NCBI RefSeq assembly: GCF_018446385.1
Contig: NW_024589872.1
Coordinates: 99,444 to 163,443 of the forward strand
Source: Zingiber officinale
Lineage: Eukaryota; Streptophyta; Magnoliopsida; Zingiberales; Zingiberaceae
Reading direction: 5' to 3'
DNA length: 64,000 nt
Within the stretch, counting starts at the first letter, position 1, and each line of letters begins with the position of its first letter. A model generated the notes under the pieces. That model did no database searches. It was not told the DNA's origin and worked only from the letters and a program-made list of their open reading frames with translations. The translations under genes were made by a program, and so were the position numbers. This document shows positions 33,149-45,700 of the stretch, in pieces.

Positions 33149-34115
33149 GAGCGAGCTGCATCGATCATTGGTGCTATGCTCCGTCAACGAAGGGCCCCCT
33201 CCGTACGATTACCACGTAGGCACCCGACCGTGTGAGCTTCACTATTGGTCGATCCCCGGCAGCGATATATAGTTAATTACAGAAGAGAATTGTACGTGGT
33301 TTTAATTAATGCGGGATTAGATTTGGTAGGTTAATTAGATTGCACATTGGATTACAGAGGGATTTAGATTTGAGTGGCCAACTCCAACTTGGATTTCTGC
33401 TGCCTCACTATGCGTGCTGTGTCCATCTTTGCTAGGATTACTAAATGATTCAAAAAGATTATCCCGGAACTAATCAACCTGTATTATAAGTTGTTAATTA
33501 AATTAAACAGTAAGAAACAAAATAAGAATGAGACAGAGAAACATCCGCGCGAGTCCTGTTTTTCTTTGTTTTTCTTGATTGTTGTAGTTCATTGGAATTG
33601 GAATATAGAATCCACTTTCCTGTTGCACTGAATAATTTAGCTTGTCTTATGTGATGAATTACTCATTTTTATTTCCTGAGCATTGCTGGGGATGTAGCGG
33701 AACATGCCGTTGAATGTGATGGATTGGATTCTTGTGGTGCTTAATTTGCACATGTATGGAGAATGTATGTTTCAGAGTGTGGTGCGAAGAAAATTCCCGT
33801 GACACGCAGAATTTGGTAGGGCATGCGTGTTTAATTCTCCCATGCTTAATTAAAGGGCGAACAGAGCAGCTCAATTATATGTAATAATTGCAAACTGGGA
33901 ATTCAATTCCTCAATGGGTTTATCTTTGAATTTAGAGAATCTGGCCAGCTAGAAATCTATGTGTTTGCTAATGGTGTCCATGCTTCAACCAAAGTGTGCA
34001 ATCAGTGCTTCAACAAATGCAAACCCAGCCAAAGAGCTACCGTGTTTAATTGAGCTGGACGTGATTACAAACAACTACATTTCAGCAAAGTCCCTTATTG
34101 ATTACTTATTAATCT
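33149..34115. other. Spacer between S40 promoter and MATE 3' end
   Basis: 33149-33260 is GC-rich promoter sequence. The rest is AT-rich without recognisable genes. The MATE transcript, running on the minus strand, should end within about 33700-34110. No clear polyadenylation signal was chosen. Confidence 0.4.
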
Positions 34116-36384
34116 CTAAGATACAAGGGGCTCCTGCGTGTCCCCCCACTTGTTCAATCTCTTCTTAGCCTCTGCTACCTGCAGCAAGCAGCAACAATAT
34201 AATTAATTAATAGCAATTAATGAACTGATTGGCAATGTTAAGATTGATAGTTAATTACCTCCTTGTTCCAATCGGTTCGGTAGGTGACCCAAATCAGGAT
34301 AAGCGTTTGCATGAAGGTACCGCCGATCATGCCTCCCCAAATCCCCTGCAAAAACAGAGTATTTTATTTATAGTGAGGTGGAATCTATTGACATTTCTAG
34401 TGATTCAAATGAAAGTAAGAATTGGGATGCAAAGATCAAATTGACCTTGGCTCCTAAACCAAACTTGAAGCCGAGGAGAGAACCAAGTGGAACACCAACT
34501 ACGTAGTAGCAGCCGACGTTGACGTAGGCCACAAAAGCTTGCCATCCACATCCAACAGCGACGCCTGCGGTTCAATTTGCAAGGCCCGTGTAAGTTTGAT
34601 CACAATTTGATGATGGGCGAACTGATCTTGGTTAATTACCGGATAAAACGGGTTGGATTCCGTTGAGGATAAGGGTGGTGGCGAGCAAGGGGCAGAGGTC
34701 GGAGACGGCGCGCGCCACCGTCTCCCCCTCTGTGAAGGCGTAGCTGATGTAGTCGCGGAGGGCGAGTATGATGAGCGCCGCTATCACCGATATGATGAAC
34801 GACATGACCGTTACCACCACCACCGAGAACGCCGCCGACTTTGGATTGCCGGCGCCCAGCTCGTTGCTTACCCGCACACTGCGCACGCCGCGTTCGACGG
34901 GTTCAAATTAAATATATTTTGTTTAATTAAAGATTTATGGTGATGATCACTGTGTCACTGACCTGGCCGCCGCGTTGAATCCGACCGAGATCATGAACAC
35001 CCAGCCAGAAATTGTCATGCTGCATCAACGATGAAAACAACACAAATCCAAGTCAATCCAAAGCGGTGGCTTGTTTGAATCGATCCACATTCCATGGAAT
35101 TTTTAATTACCAAACGGAGAGCGAATCAAGAGCGAGTTCGGGGTTATCGAGGAGGCCGGCGATGAGAACGAGGATCTGGAAGTACCAGGTCTCCAGGCAG
35201 AGCATGACAGCGGAGGCGGACGACAGTCGGAAGAACTCCGGAAGCCCGGTGAAGGCTTGCCACGTGAACCCGGTCCAAGTGTTCCGGCACCGGCGGCTGG
35301 TGGCGATGTACACGAACTGCGCTGCCACGATGACCCACCACGAAAGGCTGAGGACGAGGGAAGCCCCCAGAAGGCCCATCCCCAGCTTGTACACTGCCAG
35401 CCAGCTCACCACCAGGTGCATCACCAGCGTAGCCCCGGATATGTAGGCGCTCGGCGCCACGATGCTCTGCGCCTGCAGGAACTTCTGGATGGGAAAGTTG
35501 GCGGCGTAGGCGAAGATCTGCGGGATGAGTCCGTAGACGAATATGGACGCCGCCTTGGCGATCTCTGGCGACTCCCCCAGCAGGACAAGAATGGGGCGAG
35601 AGAAGGCGTAGATCACCGCCAGTGGAACGCCGGTGGCCATCAGCAGCACCGTCGAACGCTGCAGGTACACACCGAGCAGCTCGTATTTGTGCGCGCCGTA
35701 CGCCTGCCCGCACAGCGTCTCCACTGCGCTCCCCATTCCGAGCTGCGCAGTGAGTCATTGGTTGCTCAAAAACAAGATAAATGGTTCCCAAATTTTACAA
35801 ATTGTTGCAGTTTGGAACAGAGAAGACAGTTATCCATTGAACAGGAAAGGAAAACATATAAATAAGGTCACATAATTTACTGATTGTTAAATTATGGATG
35901 AACTATACATACTGCTATATCATCTATCGCATTGGGATGATTGAATAAATAAATTGGATGTATACCTTTTGTTCTGTAAAGTAACTAATTATTAATGATG
36001 AGCACGGCGATTCAGAGGAAAAGGAATTTTGGTTAAACAATCACTTACCATGAGACCGTAGGCGAAAATCTGGATTCCGGTATTGCCGAGGGAGGCCGCG
36101 GCGAGCTCGAGGTTGCCGAGGTGGCCGGAGAAGATCTGGGTGGCCATCGACATCACGTAGTTGAGCATGTAGACCATGACGGCCGGCGCCGCCAGGTAGA
36201 CGAGCAACCGTATCTCCACCAACGTGGCCATCCACATGCGGCGCGCCGTCGGCAGGGAGTCATCGCTCAGGATGCTCTCCAGATGGCCGCTCACCTCGCC
36301 CTCCGGAGGCGGCGACGTCGACTTCGGCAGAGGTACATGGTCGGAAGAGGCCAAGAGAGGGGAGGAGAGCTCGGAGGCGGCCAT
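34116..36384 (-). CDS. MATE efflux transporter, DETOXIFICATION 40-like, 510 aa, seven exons
   Basis: Multidrug and toxic compound extrusion proteins are 12-helix antiporters that move organic solutes, often flavonoids or alkaloids, into the vacuole or out of the cell. Exons on the minus strand are 36384-36049, 35742-35111, 35019-34963, 34878-34640, 34564-34446, 34345-34259 and 34178-34116, totalling 1533 bp. Conserved stretches include [115 protein letters not shown] and [19 protein letters not shown]. All introns have GT-AG ends with phases that agree. Length and motifs fit the Arabidopsis DTX40 group. The substrate cannot be told from sequence. It starts 983 bp from, and diverges from, the CPSF73-I gene. 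Confidence 0.93.
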
Positions 36385-37366
36385 GCTGCAGCCAATTAGG
36401 AGAACATCTAGCACGATCGTCTAGTCGCTAGTTGTGGGTATAAATGAATAAAGAGTTGGCAATCGCACGTATGAGAGTTCCGTGTGAGATGCGGCCGACT
36501 CCCTTTCTCTTTCCTTTTCCCTTCGATCTGTTCCGATCGATCCTGAAAATTTTAATGGGCGATTGTTGCTGAATGTTCCACCCGCTAGTTAACAAAGACT
36601 GTGAGTTAATGGATGACATCAGCATTTGGCGTACGCTGCATGAAGTCAACGTCCGCCGATGATGAATTACTCAATCAGGGACAGAAGCGAATGGTGCATG
36701 ATTATCCACGTCATGTGTCTTGACTCTTGGGAGGAGATTCCAAGGGGCAGAGATTAAGAGAATATATATATATATATGGAGGAAAATTGTCCCAAGTCGT
36801 GGATGGTTTTTATAAGGTCGTCAATATTACTTGTATCGAGGTGTCTTCTTCCCGAACAATTTGTTTGGACGACAAAGGCAGTGCATCGCCACTGACGTCT
36901 GAATCTAAACAACTCAAATCTGATGGCCTGCAATGTCGTGATTTAGGTCATCGGACGGACCAAAGACCGGACTGATTCGCATTGTTTTATTCTATGTGCT
37001 GGGTAAAGACGAATGTGTAAAGGCACCTCTTTTGTTTTTTTTATAGCAATTAATGTCTTATATTATTTTTTTTATCTGGAAAATAATTTCAGTATTATTA
37101 TAAGAGCTACTTTGGTAGTTGCATTGCCTCTAATTTTTTCTTTTGAATTTTTTGATTTAATAACTCTAGAGGAATAAGTTCTATTCGGATCCGAAACTGC
37201 TACACTGCGTTGCAAATTGCAAGGCGCCGCTTACCGGGTGTCGGATGGAAGTTCCACATCCGACCCGTAGCTTTCATTCCTCACCTGTCCTACTGGAAGA
37301 ATCACTCCCCTCTCAAAACCCTAGCAGTAGTTGGAATTCAGCAAATACTTATTTCGCGCCGGCGAG
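36385..37366. promoter_or_regulatory. Divergent promoter between MATE (-) and CPSF73-I (+)
   Basis: This 982-bp interval must hold both promoters. It contains a short TA run (36761-36775) and, 100 bp before the CPSF73-I ATG, an inverted repeat with arms around GGGTGTCGGATGGA and TCCACATCCGACCC (37235-37267). No protein-coding sequence is seen. The 5' UTR of CPSF73-I includes CTCAAAACCCTAGC (37313-37326), common in plant housekeeping leaders. Confidence 0.5.
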
Positions 37367-40300
37367 ATGGCGTCGTCCGTGACAGGGCTGGGCTCGGTTC
37401 TCAAGCGGAACGATTCGACGCCGTCGGCGATGGCGACGGCGACGGCGAGGGAGGACGACCAGCTTATCATCACCCCGCTGGGGGCGGGCAATGAAGTGGG
37501 CAGATCCTGCGTCTTTATGTCCTACAGAGGAAAGAATGTCTTGGTAGAAAGCTGTAACCTTGTCTATTTTTGCTTGTATATGATGCATTCCCCACTGCCT
37601 TTGATTCATTGCTTCATGCGTTTGTCGCTGTGCGGTAGAATATAGTCTGAACTTGTGTCTTGGTTCTGGTTGACAGTTCGATTGCGGGATTCACCCGGGA
37701 TACTCCGGGATGGCTGCGTTGCCTTATTTTGACGAGATCGACCCCTCAACCATCGATGTGCTTCTTGTCACGCAGTATGCCCTATTCCCCATTTGCAACC
37801 CCTTTTCTTAAAAAATTAAAGAAAACATGACATAAAGGTTCAATATTTGGGCGCCGTTTCTAGGCTATTAGAATGCACCAAATTATCAGTGTTCTCAGTT
37901 AGAGTTTATAAATAGAAAAAAAAATTATTATTGCCTCTTGGTTCCCTCCTTCTATCACCTGTTGATTATCTTCTTGCAAAACACTGATTGAATTAGTCAC
38001 TCCTTGCAGGTTTTCCTCATCATTGTTTAGTAACATCACCGGCTTAGTTTGATAATGTAAATGTTCAGTTTGGATGTATCTGCTGATGACAATCTCTTTA
38101 AAACAAAGATGTTCCATTTTCATCTGATGTTAAAGTTCAATTTTGTCTCAATATATTATGATTTTTTCGTTTTATGTATTTCCAAGTGATGTTCATTTCC
38201 AAATATAGTTATGCTGGATACAGATAACTCACACCTTCTAATGAACTTGTGAGAAACTGGATCTAAGAAGTCTAATCTCATATAGTCCCTTTAAGCTCAT
38301 ATTAAAAACATACATTTTTTCTAGTTGTTGATTTCTGCTTATTCACTGTTGGGATCAAACTGATCTAATTTGATTGAATTGTCCTAAACTTACAGCTTTC
38401 ATCTTGATCATGCTGCATCACTTCCATATTTCTTGGAGAAGGTGATTTTTTTTCTAAGAAATTTCAAGCTACCTTTTGACATGAATTTGCATGCTTAGAT
38501 ATTAGCAATTCTATTTACAGACTACTTTTAAAGGTCGGGTTTTCATGACACATGCTACAAAAGCTATATACAAGCTTCTTTTGTCAGATTATGTCAAAGT
38601 GAGCAAAGTTTCTGTTGAGGATATGCTATTTGATGAGCAAGACATTCTACGATCAATGGACAAAATTGAGGTATGCTTGATAAAATCATGGTCTATATTA
38701 CCCCTCAAAACAATAAATATGTTAATGTTGTGACATTGATACCCTTGCTTTACCAAAAATTGGCATACATTATTGTTATCTGTGTAGAAATTGTATTTAT
38801 ATATTTCCACGTTGAGTACTTTGATTTAGTTGAATATTTTTTACTTCCATGAATTGCTATTGTTTTAAGGGTGTGCTTCTCTCCAGTGAAACAAATCATG
38901 AATTGTTTTAACCAAATTAAAAACAAATAATTGCAAATATGAATGAATGTAACGTAAGAAATATGGTTAGGGAAGAATGACATAAATATACCACAGATGA
39001 AAGACCTGAAAAGAAGATGAAACACCTGGGAATCTGTCTCTGAGATTTTCATGGCCTTTGTAAAATGCAAATTTCTCAGTATAACAAGAAACCATCTTAG
39101 GTTGGCACACATATCATGTTTGATGTGGATGAAGAGAAAGTTGCTTTAAAAAGTCATCATTTAGGCTGCTCATGCGACTGTGTTGATGGATTTGGAAAGG
39201 GACCCCATAGCATATTGGATATGTGACCCCCTCTAGGCTATGAAGTGCAGATGCAGACCACATATTCAGGCTAAAAGTCTTATTTAACTCTAAACTAATT
39301 TAGATCGAACCAAATTGACTTAAATGTTAAATCCCAAGCTGCCTATTTGCCTATTTGATAGCTTGTAACTTGCAAGTGCTCAAGTTGTTAACTTCAAGTG
39401 ATAAACTCTTTAGATGGTAATTATATGCACATGATCTACTTAGCATTGTTAATTATTGTTTATATTGCCCCATATTACACATATGCTCTATGCAGCTAAC
39501 ACTGTCTGAAATCCTAGAAGTGTAAATTTTCTTGTCAGTTCTTAGTTTTCATTCACACAAACTAAAGTGAAAAATGTATGAATCAAAAATGATTTGTTTT
39601 TTTCTATGTATCTGCCATTTTATGGTCAAGACTCGAGAGTAAGAACTCAAGTGCCCTAAGCATCTTTGGGATGGTATTCAGCCTTGCTGCATACAACTCT
39701 CATTCCATATTCTATGTATCTTTACTTCTGCATGAAGATAGATATTTGCAGGATCTTATATTTACTGAATATTTCTTTGGAATGATTATTACTTCCATTT
39801 CAGGTCATTGATTTTCACCAGACGCTGGAAGTCAATGGGATTCGTTTTTGGTGCTATACTGCTGGTCATGTCTTGGGTGCTGCCATGTTCATGGTTGACA
39901 TTGCTGGTGTCCGGATTCTCTACACTGGAGACTACTCCCGTGAGGAGGATCGTCATCTCAGAGCTGCTGAAATCCCGCAGTTTTCTCCCGACATCTGTAT
40001 CATAGAATCCACTTATGGTGTACAGTTGCACCAACCACGCCTTATTCGGGAGAAGCGATTTACTGATGTTATCCATTCAACAATCTCCCAAGGTGGTCGG
40101 GTGCTCATCCCTGCTTTTGCCCTTGGAAGAGCCCAGGAGCTGCTCCTCATCCTTGATGAGTACTGGTCAAATCATCCAGAGCTCCATAACATTCCCATAT
40201 ATTATGCTTCACCCCTTGCTAAAAGATGCATGGCTGTCTATCAGACCTACATAAATTCAATGAATGAGAGGATCAGGAACCAATTTGCCACTTCAAACCC

Positions 40301-41438
40301 CTTTGACTTCAAACATATTAATCCTTTGAAAAGCATTGAGAATTTTGATGATATTGGTCCCTCAGTTGTGATGGCAAGTCCAGGTGGTCTACAAAGTGGT
40401 CTCTCAAGGCAATTATTTGATAGATGGTGTGCAGATAAGAAAAATGCATGTGTGCTTCCTGGTTATGTTGTCGAAGGGACCCTAGCGAAAACTATCACCT
40501 ATGAACCAAAAGAAGTCACACTCATGAATGGTCTCACTGCTCCTCTTAACATGCAAGTATACTATATCTCCTTTTCGGCCCATGCCGACTTTGCACAGAC
40601 AAGTGCCTTCTTGAATGAGCTTATGCCACCAAACATAATCCTTGTACATGGAGAAGCCAATGAGATGGGAAGACTTAAGCAGAAGCTAATTGCTCAATTT
40701 GCTGATAAAAACATAAAGATTTTGTCACCTAAAAACTGCCAGTCAGTGGAGATGTACTTCACTTCTGAGAAAATGGCTAAGACTATTGGAAGACTAGCTG
40801 AGAAAACACCAGAAGTAGGAGAAACAGTTAGTGGCTTACTAGTCAAGAAGGGTTTCACATATCAGATAATGGCACCAGACGACCTCCATGTCTTCTCTCA
40901 GCTGTCCACTGCGAACATTACCCAGCGAATTTCTATTCCTTATTCTGGTGCCTTTTCAGTTATTAAACACAGACTAAAGCAAATTTATGAGAGTGTTGAG
41001 GCTCCTCCTGAAGAGCCTGATGTGCCAACACTAATCGTGCATGAGAGAGTGTCTATACGGCAGGAATCTGAGAACTATTTGACAATGCAGTGGTCATCTG
41101 ATCCTATTAGCGATATGGTATCTGATTCTGTCGTAGCTATGATCTTGAATATTAGTCGAGAAGGTCCAAAGGTAACGGCTGTTGCAGAAGTCGAAAAGAC
41201 ACAGGAGGAGACAGAGAAAATGGCTCATAAAGTAATCTACAGTTTACTTGTTTCCTTGTTTGGGGATGTCAAGGTCGGAGAGGAAGGAAAACTGATTGTC
41301 ACAGTTGACGGGAATGTTGCACGGCTTGATAGAAAGAATGGTGAAGTGGAATGTGACGATGACAGTCTCAAGGAGAGGGTGAAGATAGCATTCCAGCGGA
41401 TACAGAGTGCTGTGAGGCCAATTCCTCTTTCGGCATAA
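37367..41438 (+). CDS. CPSF73-I: Cleavage and polyadenylation specificity factor subunit 3-I (CPSF73-I), 701 aa, five exons
   Basis: Endonuclease that cuts pre-mRNA before polyadenylation, in the nuclear CPSF complex. Exons are 37367-37543, 37677-37774, 38396-38441, 38521-38670 and 39804-41438, totalling 2106 bp. The metallo-beta-lactamase motif HFHLDH is at residues 92-97, its first His codon being split by intron 2. Further ligands are His179 in YTAGHVLGA and Asp200 in [10 protein letters not shown]. The beta-CASP part has [46 protein letters not shown] with His417, and [10 protein letters not shown] with His439. These correspond in order to the zinc ligands known in the human protein. The C-terminal region (about 480-701) ends [13 protein letters not shown]. 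37367 is the first ATG of exon 1. Intact and certainly functional in appearance. Confidence 0.97.
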
Positions 41439-41687
41439 AGTGCCAAGCTGACTAAGATGTATTGTTTGGAAGAACTGATCATCACTTAATAGTTTAGTTT
41501 ATGATTTTTCTTGCACTCGATATTACTAACCTACTCTTTAGAGTTGTATGTGGACAATATTTGATCCTTATAATTATTATTTTTTAAAAAAAAAAATTGT
41601 ATGCGGATACTGGCTGTTGCTTTATTATAAGTTCCACAAAAAAATTAAGACACGATGGAGTAATAACAAAAACGAAATCCGGAAAAT

Positions 41688-42017
41688 TTATTCTTCTAGT
41701 CCTTTTGCGTATGTTCTCAGGTTCTGATACCTAACTCCGGCCATCTTCTCCACCTTAACCTGATGAACAACGTCGGCAGTCGAACACATACTTGGAAGGA
41801 ACCGTCCGTTGGTTGCGGTTGCCAGTTGCTTATCCTTCTTTTTCTTCTTTACCGATGGTGCATTTCCTTTTGCTTGGTTTTGTTTTCGTTTGGCGAAATC
41901 ATGATCTAGTTTCATCCGTCGAAGGTACTCGATCTCTCGTGACATCAACGATGCGATGGTCCCTCGAGCCCCAACCTCGACCGGATTCAGATTCGGATCC
42001 AGTGTTGGCGTTGCCAT
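41688..42017 (-). CDS. Small conserved plant protein of unknown function, 109 aa
   Basis: Minus-strand frame starting MATPTLDPNLNPVEVGARGT, followed by IASLMSREIEYLRRMKLD. This opening (LDPN-NPVEVG-RGTIxSLxxREIEYLR) looks like a family of short, uncharacterised land-plant proteins that I cannot name. The middle is Lys-rich (KKKKKDKQ, about residues 57-64), which could act as a nuclear localisation signal. The C-terminus is GVRYQNLRTYAKGLEE. The frame extends upstream of 42017 without stops, but the conserved start is at 42017, 64 codons in. The stop is 250 bp from the CPSF73-I stop, so the two transcripts converge and may overlap in their 3' ends. The gene diverges from the receptor kinase. 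No function is proposed. Confidence 0.7.
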   Translation of the reverse strand: MATPTLDPNLNPVEVGARGTIASLMSREIEYLRRMKLDHDFAKRKQNQAKGNAPSVKKKKKDKQLATATNGRFLPSMCSTADVVHQVKVEKMAGVRYQNLRTYAKGLEE

Positions 42018-42702
42018 CGCCGTGAACAATGATATCCTCATAGTGTCCGGTCTTATACAACCATGTAGAGTAGCGTAGAAACAGAAATGCCGAGTTAGGT
42101 TGCAAATTTTGTCTGCCTTTCTTTTTTGTGCTCTGGAATTGCTTGTGTCTCTCTCTATTAATGGACATTTCCGTTGATTGGCGTAGACTAGTGGTGTTTC
42201 CCATGACAATTGTCGGAAGTGCAGTTGGATTTTTTCTTTCCTCTCTTGCCGGAGGAGTTAAGGAACATGGTGGTTCGGATCCTCGACACAATAAAGTTTT
42301 TTTTTTTTAATTTTGTGCAGATGAAGTGGGAAGAAATTGGTTGGATTAATTAATAGATCTTTTTACCTAAACAAAAGCTTGATCCTGCAGTGTTGCCATC
42401 GTCGACATGGCTCCCGCATCTCGAGGCCGCAATCTGTCACCGCCACCGTCTTCCAACGCCTGCGGCGCCTTTCTCCATGAAATCACCAGCTGCCTACAAG
42501 CAGCTCTCCCTGTTTCATTATCCTACATCTTGACGAACCGCTCCAATGTCTCCCTTTTTTAATCCCTCCCCTAGGCCTACGCGCGGAGAACGAGGCCTTG
42601 AGCCGAGCGACTGCAGCGATTCCTGGAAACGGAGACCTCACCTCCCCCCTCATTTCAATCACCTTGCTACTGTGACGACCGTCTCCCTAGTTGCCGCCCT
42701 CA
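42018..42702. promoter_or_regulatory. Divergent interval between the small gene (-) and the receptor kinase (+)
   Basis: Holds the promoters and leaders of both genes. A GC-rich part (42400-42700) is probably the leader of the kinase transcript. It contains an upstream open frame of 51 codons (42407-42562, starting MAPASRGRNLSPPPSS). A C-to-T rich run lies around 42550. I see no clear TATA box for either gene. Confidence 0.45.
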
Positions 42703-45700
42703 ATGGCGAACTGCCGCTATCTGTTGATTCCGCTCTTCATCCTGCATTCGGCTCACACTGCGCGCTCCTCCGACCCTCTTCTTTCGCCCAAAGGCGTTAA
42801 CTACGAAGGTAAATCGAGATGCTTTGCTCCTCTACTGTCAAAAATGTTCCTTTGTGTGACGGTCGAAGAATGCAGTGGCGGCTCTGATGTCGGTGAAGAG
42901 TAGGATGAGAGATGAGGCCGGGGTGATGGGTGGCTGGGACATCTACTCCGTCGACCCTTGCACGTGGTTCATGGTCGGCTGTTCCTCCGATGGATTCGTC
43001 ATCTCCTTGTCTGGGTTACTCTTCTGTTTTTTCTCTCCTTCGTGCTTTACATTTCAGCTAGGGTTTTTAACTCTTTTGTGTTGGGAGTGCAGGGAAATGG
43101 CGAGTAATAGCTTGTCTGGGACGCTGTCGCCGAGCATTGGCAACCTAAGTCACCTGCAAACTTTGTAAGAAATACAACAAGAAAAAAAAAAACTAATATT
43201 TAGCATCTCAAAAAAAGTAGCGAAATGGCAAGCATTAGAGACAGACTGAATTAGATCTTTCTAATAATTGAAAAGTTGAGGAAATATAGAAGTTGCCCTT
43301 GGGCCTCATTTGCACGCAAGGCCAATTGCAAAGCTATAGCTAAGATTTTTGCTATCTTACCGTGGATCATATTTTTGCCAAAAATCACTATAATTGTTCA
43401 CACGTCTCTAAATCTACAAGTAAGGATATGAATGAACTATTGGAGCATCATCAACGCTATTCTTTATCTCATACTCGTATTTTTTTACCACTCAAAGACC
43501 ATTAAGCTGTTGCAGCCAAAACACCTTCATTATTTTCCTATACAAGAATATATATTGATGTTTTTTGGTTTTTAGTGGTAAAAATGACAATATGAAACCA
43601 TTATTATGTTCATGATGCTCTCATGGATCCATTCATACCTTTCCCCATTGATTTTGGCCAATAGAAGGCTATCAAAGTAGTTTGGCTAAAACACTTCAAT
43701 AATCATTAATCATTCATAGTCCTAATCACAGTGACAATATGAGACAACTATTTGTGATGCTCCTAAGAGTCTATACATGGCCTTTTTTTATTTTGATTGC
43801 TAGATGATGATTAAGGTGCTTTAAGATTTTTCAATGGTCAAAATGACAATAAGTGACTGTCTTGCATTGATGATTCTCCCAGGAGTTCAATCATGGCTTT
43901 ACTTTTAGAATTTTACCACTAGAAGACCATTATGATGATTTAGCTACCATTGAATTTGTTGTGCTTTTAGAAAATAATTCATGCCATTGTTAATTTTAGT
44001 CACTGAAAGATCACCAAAATATTTTTTGAAAAAAAAAATTTAGATGCATTAAAACGATTTTAGATATTTTGAGAATCAGGTGTCTTATAGTTTCCAACTT
44101 GTGATGTGTCTTTTGGTAAATATCAAACATTAAGTGCGCCCTTTCATAAAATGACCTAAGATTTTTATTAGAATAACTTGAGAAGAGAGGTAGATAGACG
44201 GTTCTGGCGTTACATCAAACTACACTATCTGACCAAATAATGAAAATATCTTTGATTTCAGGCTATTGCAAAATAACAAAATATCAGGTATTATTCCTCC
44301 AGAAATAGGAAAGTTGTCACAGCTGAACACCCTTGACATCTCTGGTAACCAGTTCACTGGACAAATTCCAAGTGCTCTTGGGCTTCTGTCTCAGTTAGTT
44401 TACATGTATGTGAAATTTTGAAATGTAAAGGTTCTTTATTCTTGCCGTTAATGTTTTAATTGTTATTACTTTGCTGTTCTTCAGGCGACTTAACCGGAAT
44501 GGTTTGTCTGGTCAGATTCCTGAAGCAGTTGCTAATCTTTCGGGTCTCTTATTCTTGTATGTTCCTTTTCAGATTATTCTACACCTCTGTATTAATTCCC
44601 AAGTAAATCTTATGTATAGATTATTGCAGAGATGTATCATTCAATAACTTAACGGGTCCAACCCCAAAGATACTTGCAAATGATTACAGGTGAGAATGAT
44701 AAATCCAGATATTATATAATTCTTGTCACCTGTCATTTTGTTGCTTGAGAAGCTTTTAAAAATTAATACTACAATGAAAGTTACCTATTTTTAACTCTTC
44801 GGCCAAGTTTTCTCTAGTTAAATAAAGATTGCACTTTATGCTATGTTTAAGATAAAAAATATTGCAATTTGCTCAGTTCCCTGTTAGCTATTTAACTTTC
44901 TTATGTTTAAATATGATGTAGCATTTCTTAAGTTAGCATTGCATAACTTATTGTAAGATAAACTAAAGCTATAATTGCACGTTCCATCAAATCTTAATCT
45001 TGATGCTGATCTAGGCAACTAGATGTGGTGTTTTTTTTATTACTCCAGTTTCTCATTTTGTTTCAACCTTTGCAAGCAGTGGCTTGCAGAAATAGTGGCT
45101 TATAATCTTGTAAAAAATATTAGATGGCTGAAAATTAACCTAATTAATGAAACCACCTTGTTCCATTTACATCTTGGACTGCACTTTTGTGAGTTGGAAA
45201 GGTTGTAAGGAATAGGACGGTGGTTCAACTTACTATAGTTGATTAATTGTAGTTGTGGGTTGCTAGGAGCAATATGTACAACAAGTTTATTTTACTCATG
45301 TAATAACGATAAGAATGCTAAGATGGATGGAAAGGTTAGAAAAACTAATATCAGGGGCAATTAAGTGTAGCTCAATTAGTTGGTATGGTTTGAGAGAAAA
45401 TAAACTGAGTAGTATGTACATAGTCAAAAAATGAAAAATTAATTTTATAGTTGAAGACTTGAATTTATTAGAGTGGTAGATCCTGAGAGTTCGATAAATA
45501 TCCGACACAGCACTGGCCAATATAATAAAAAAATATTTTAATTAATTTGCATATTATTAATGATATACTTTGCTTAGAGCTCAATCAAGGAATAAAATTT
45601 ATGTAGCCACTTTCAAAAGTTGGGGCAACCACAGTTTATTTGATGTTGTTGATGATGATAGGTCTGTTAGATTGTTGTTTCTGGGTTGTTTTCCTCCATT

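Noticed and set aside
34653-36424. Several long plus-strand frames of 66-202 residues
   Set aside because: They are antisense shadows of the GC-rich MATE exons, which have consistent family motifs and splice sites on the minus strand.
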